The notes beneath the pieces are model-generated. The model saw only the letters and a program-made list of their open reading frames with translations. It was not told the origin of the DNA and did not search any database. A stretch of DNA of 35,292 nucleotides from Roseiflexus sp. Its GTDB lineage: Bacteria > Chloroflexota > Chloroflexia > Chloroflexales > Roseiflexaceae. Both the position numbers and the translations under genes were made by a program. Of this stretch, positions 34,272 through 35,292 are shown piece by piece; the stretch's first letter is position 1, and the number at the start of each line of letters is the position of its first letter. The stretch lies in assembly GCA_025062325.1 (NCBI GenBank), contig JANXAL010000098.1:1-35292 (forward strand), in the 5' to 3' direction.

Positions 34272-34384
34272 ACATCCATCCTTGTCTGTATGAGGAACCT
34301 GTAACATGTCATGATACCAGCCATTCGTGAGTCTTGGACTCGCCTGAAGGCCTCATTGATCGAAATACTAGGGGTAAGCCTTGC

Positions 34385-34801
34385 CTCACAGGTGTAGATT
34401 TTTTCCAGCAAGCCCTTGTGTGGCATCGCCTATTTTGAGGGTTGCGATGCGCACACGCCCCCTTCTCCCCGTGTGGGAGAAGGGAGCTAGGGGGACGAGG
34501 GGCACACAGGCGTCAGGACGCCCCAACGCCCCCTTCTCCCCGTGTGGGAGAAGGGAGCTGGAGGGATAAGGGGAAAAAGGGCGTCAGGACGCCCCAACGC
34601 CCCCTTCTCCCCGTGTGGGAGAAGGGGGCAGGGGGGATGAGGGGAAAAGAGCGCGTCAGGATGCGCACCCGCCCCCTTCCCCCCAACCCCTCGCATGCGG
34701 GGGGCGCAAGGGGGTGGGCGAAGGGGACCGGGGGATGAGGAAAAAAGGGCGTCGGGACATGGCAAACACCCATCGCACCCCAAAAACTCTACACTTGTGA
34801 G
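34385..34801. mobile_element. MITE-like element expanded by internal tandem repeats
   Basis: The 417-bp copy starts CTCACAGGTGTAG and ends CTACACTTGTGAG. Between its ends, the hairpin and flanking sequence are repeated about four times with 70-71-bp period (units starting at 34455, 34526, 34597 and 34667). The last unit has a CRISPR-like repeat at its hairpin tip (34681-34709). No matching 11-mers flank it. Confidence 0.7.
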
Positions 34802-34818
34802 AGGGGGCGGGGGGGATG

Positions 34819-34986
34819 CTCACAAGAGTAGATTTTTCCGGCAAGCTCTCACGTCGTATCGTCCACTCTGGGCATCAGGACGCCCCGATGCCCCCTTCTC
34901 CCCTTGTGGGAGAAAGGGGGATGAGGGGCAAAAGGGCGTCGGGACGTGGTACATCCGCTTCGCACACCAAAAAGCCTACACCTGAG
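34819..34986. mobile_element. MITE-like element copy
   Basis: This 168-bp copy starts CTCACAAGAGTAGATTTTTC and ends CTACACCTGAG. It has the usual CCCCCTTCTCCCC hairpin. No clear flanking direct repeat is seen. Confidence 0.65.
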
Positions 34987-35061
34987 ATGAAGGGAGAGGG
35001 GGAATGCAGGGGAAAGCACGTCAGGATGCGCACCCGTCCCCTTCTCCCCTGGTGGGAGAAG

Positions 35062-35238
35062 CTCACAAGTGTAGATTTTTCCAGCAAGCCCCTACCCGGC
35101 ATCGCCCGTTTCAGGCAGCAGGCCGCCCTAACTCCCCCTTCTCCCCTGGTGGGAGAAGGGGGTCGGGGGGATGAGGGGGAAAAGGGCGTTAGGATGCGGC
35201 ACATCCGCTTCGCATGTCAAAAAGCCTACACTTGAGAG
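35062..35238. mobile_element. MITE-like element inserted into another copy, perfect 11-bp duplication
   Basis: The 177-bp copy begins CTCACAAGTGTAG and ends CTACACTTGAGAG. GGTGGGAGAAG flanks it on both sides (35051-35061 and 35239-35249). That target is the right arm of the central hairpin of another copy, whose two halves lie on either side; its right half runs to the window end. Confidence 0.8.
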
Positions 35239-35292
35239 GGTGGGAGAAGGGGGCGGAGGAATGAGGGGAAGCAAAGTGCCGGAATGCGAAGT

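Larger units (their letters stand above)
34272..35292. other. Second MITE cluster to the right edge of the window
   Basis: About 1 kb with no gene. It contains an expanded element (34385-34801), a copy at 34819-34986 and a copy at 35062-35238 inserted in the hairpin of another that runs beyond the window. Many short frames here come from the CCCCCTTCTCCCC hairpin sequence and are not genes. Confidence 0.7.

Noticed and set aside
1-35292. tRNA, rRNA or known riboswitch
   Set aside because: I looked for cloverleaf-like and conserved RNA sequences on both strands and recognised none; a covariance-model scan would be needed to exclude them.

Overview
The window reads as chromosome of a filamentous anoxygenic phototroph (Chloroflexota), most likely Roseiflexus. 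It is GC-rich and carries bacteriochlorophyll genes (bchB, bchN) whose proteins look like those of Roseiflexus/Chloroflexus, a PucC/LhaA-type transporter, and EF-P, SSB, S6 and S18 of Chloroflexota character. The assignment rests on recognising protein sequences, not on a database search.

Layout. 1-4610 (minus strand): a photosynthesis cluster in the order pucC-like transporter, SAM methyltransferase, bchN, bchB (bchB runs off the left edge). It is preceded by an AT-rich leader with a good promoter and a nested RNA-like fold. 5223-6245: front-end fatty acid desaturase. 6480-8100: a decaying stretch with a frameshifted DUF6414-like gene and a GNAT acetyltransferase that has lost its middle. 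8221-8832: YcxB-like membrane protein. 9516-13593: sucA-sucB (2-oxoglutarate dehydrogenase E1 and E2). 13636-17646 (minus): PH-domain membrane protein, PpiC/SurA-like foldase, and the rpsR-ssb-rpsF ribosomal/SSB cluster. 18444-19960: LmbE-type deacetylase and a CBS-CBS-ACT protein. 20280-23594 (minus): efp, nnr, FmdB-type zinc ribbon and an unknown membrane/zinc-ribbon protein. 23906-26071: Cys-rich zinc-ribbon protein, a small membrane protein and a PCuAC copper chaperone lipoprotein. 27571-30728: a small EACC1-like protein overlapping a CHAT protease-STAND NTPase-TPR protein, a bacterial NLR-like conflict module. 31012-32385: nucleotidyltransferase with a left-handed beta-helix. 32417-33101: a Y1/HUH transposase with matching hairpins on both sides. 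33135-34271: site-2-protease-like membrane peptidase.

The intergenic DNA is the most unusual part. A family of about 170-177 bp non-coding elements (ends CTCACAAGTGTAG...CTACACTTGTGAG, central hairpin) occurs at 9.0, 17.9, 26.2-27.5 and 34.4-35.3 kb. Three copies have perfect 11-bp target duplications, so this is a MITE-like family. In the 26.2-27.5 kb nest lie two CRISPR-like arrays: about 29-bp repeats at 60-62-bp period with 31-33-bp spacers, no cas genes nearby, and one 32-bp spacer shared by both arrays. Single copies of the same repeat sit at the hairpin tip of other elements. A 13-bp GACC-N5-GGTC palindrome and polypyrimidine tracts also recur between genes.

How the genes may work together: the bch/pucC block supports pigment synthesis and delivery; sucAB feeds the TCA cycle; rpsF-ssb-rpsR and efp serve translation and replication; the copper genes handle periplasmic copper, possibly for respiratory oxidases; the EACC1-CHAT-STAND pair is a predicted self/non-self defence module. 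No rRNA or tRNA gene was recognised.
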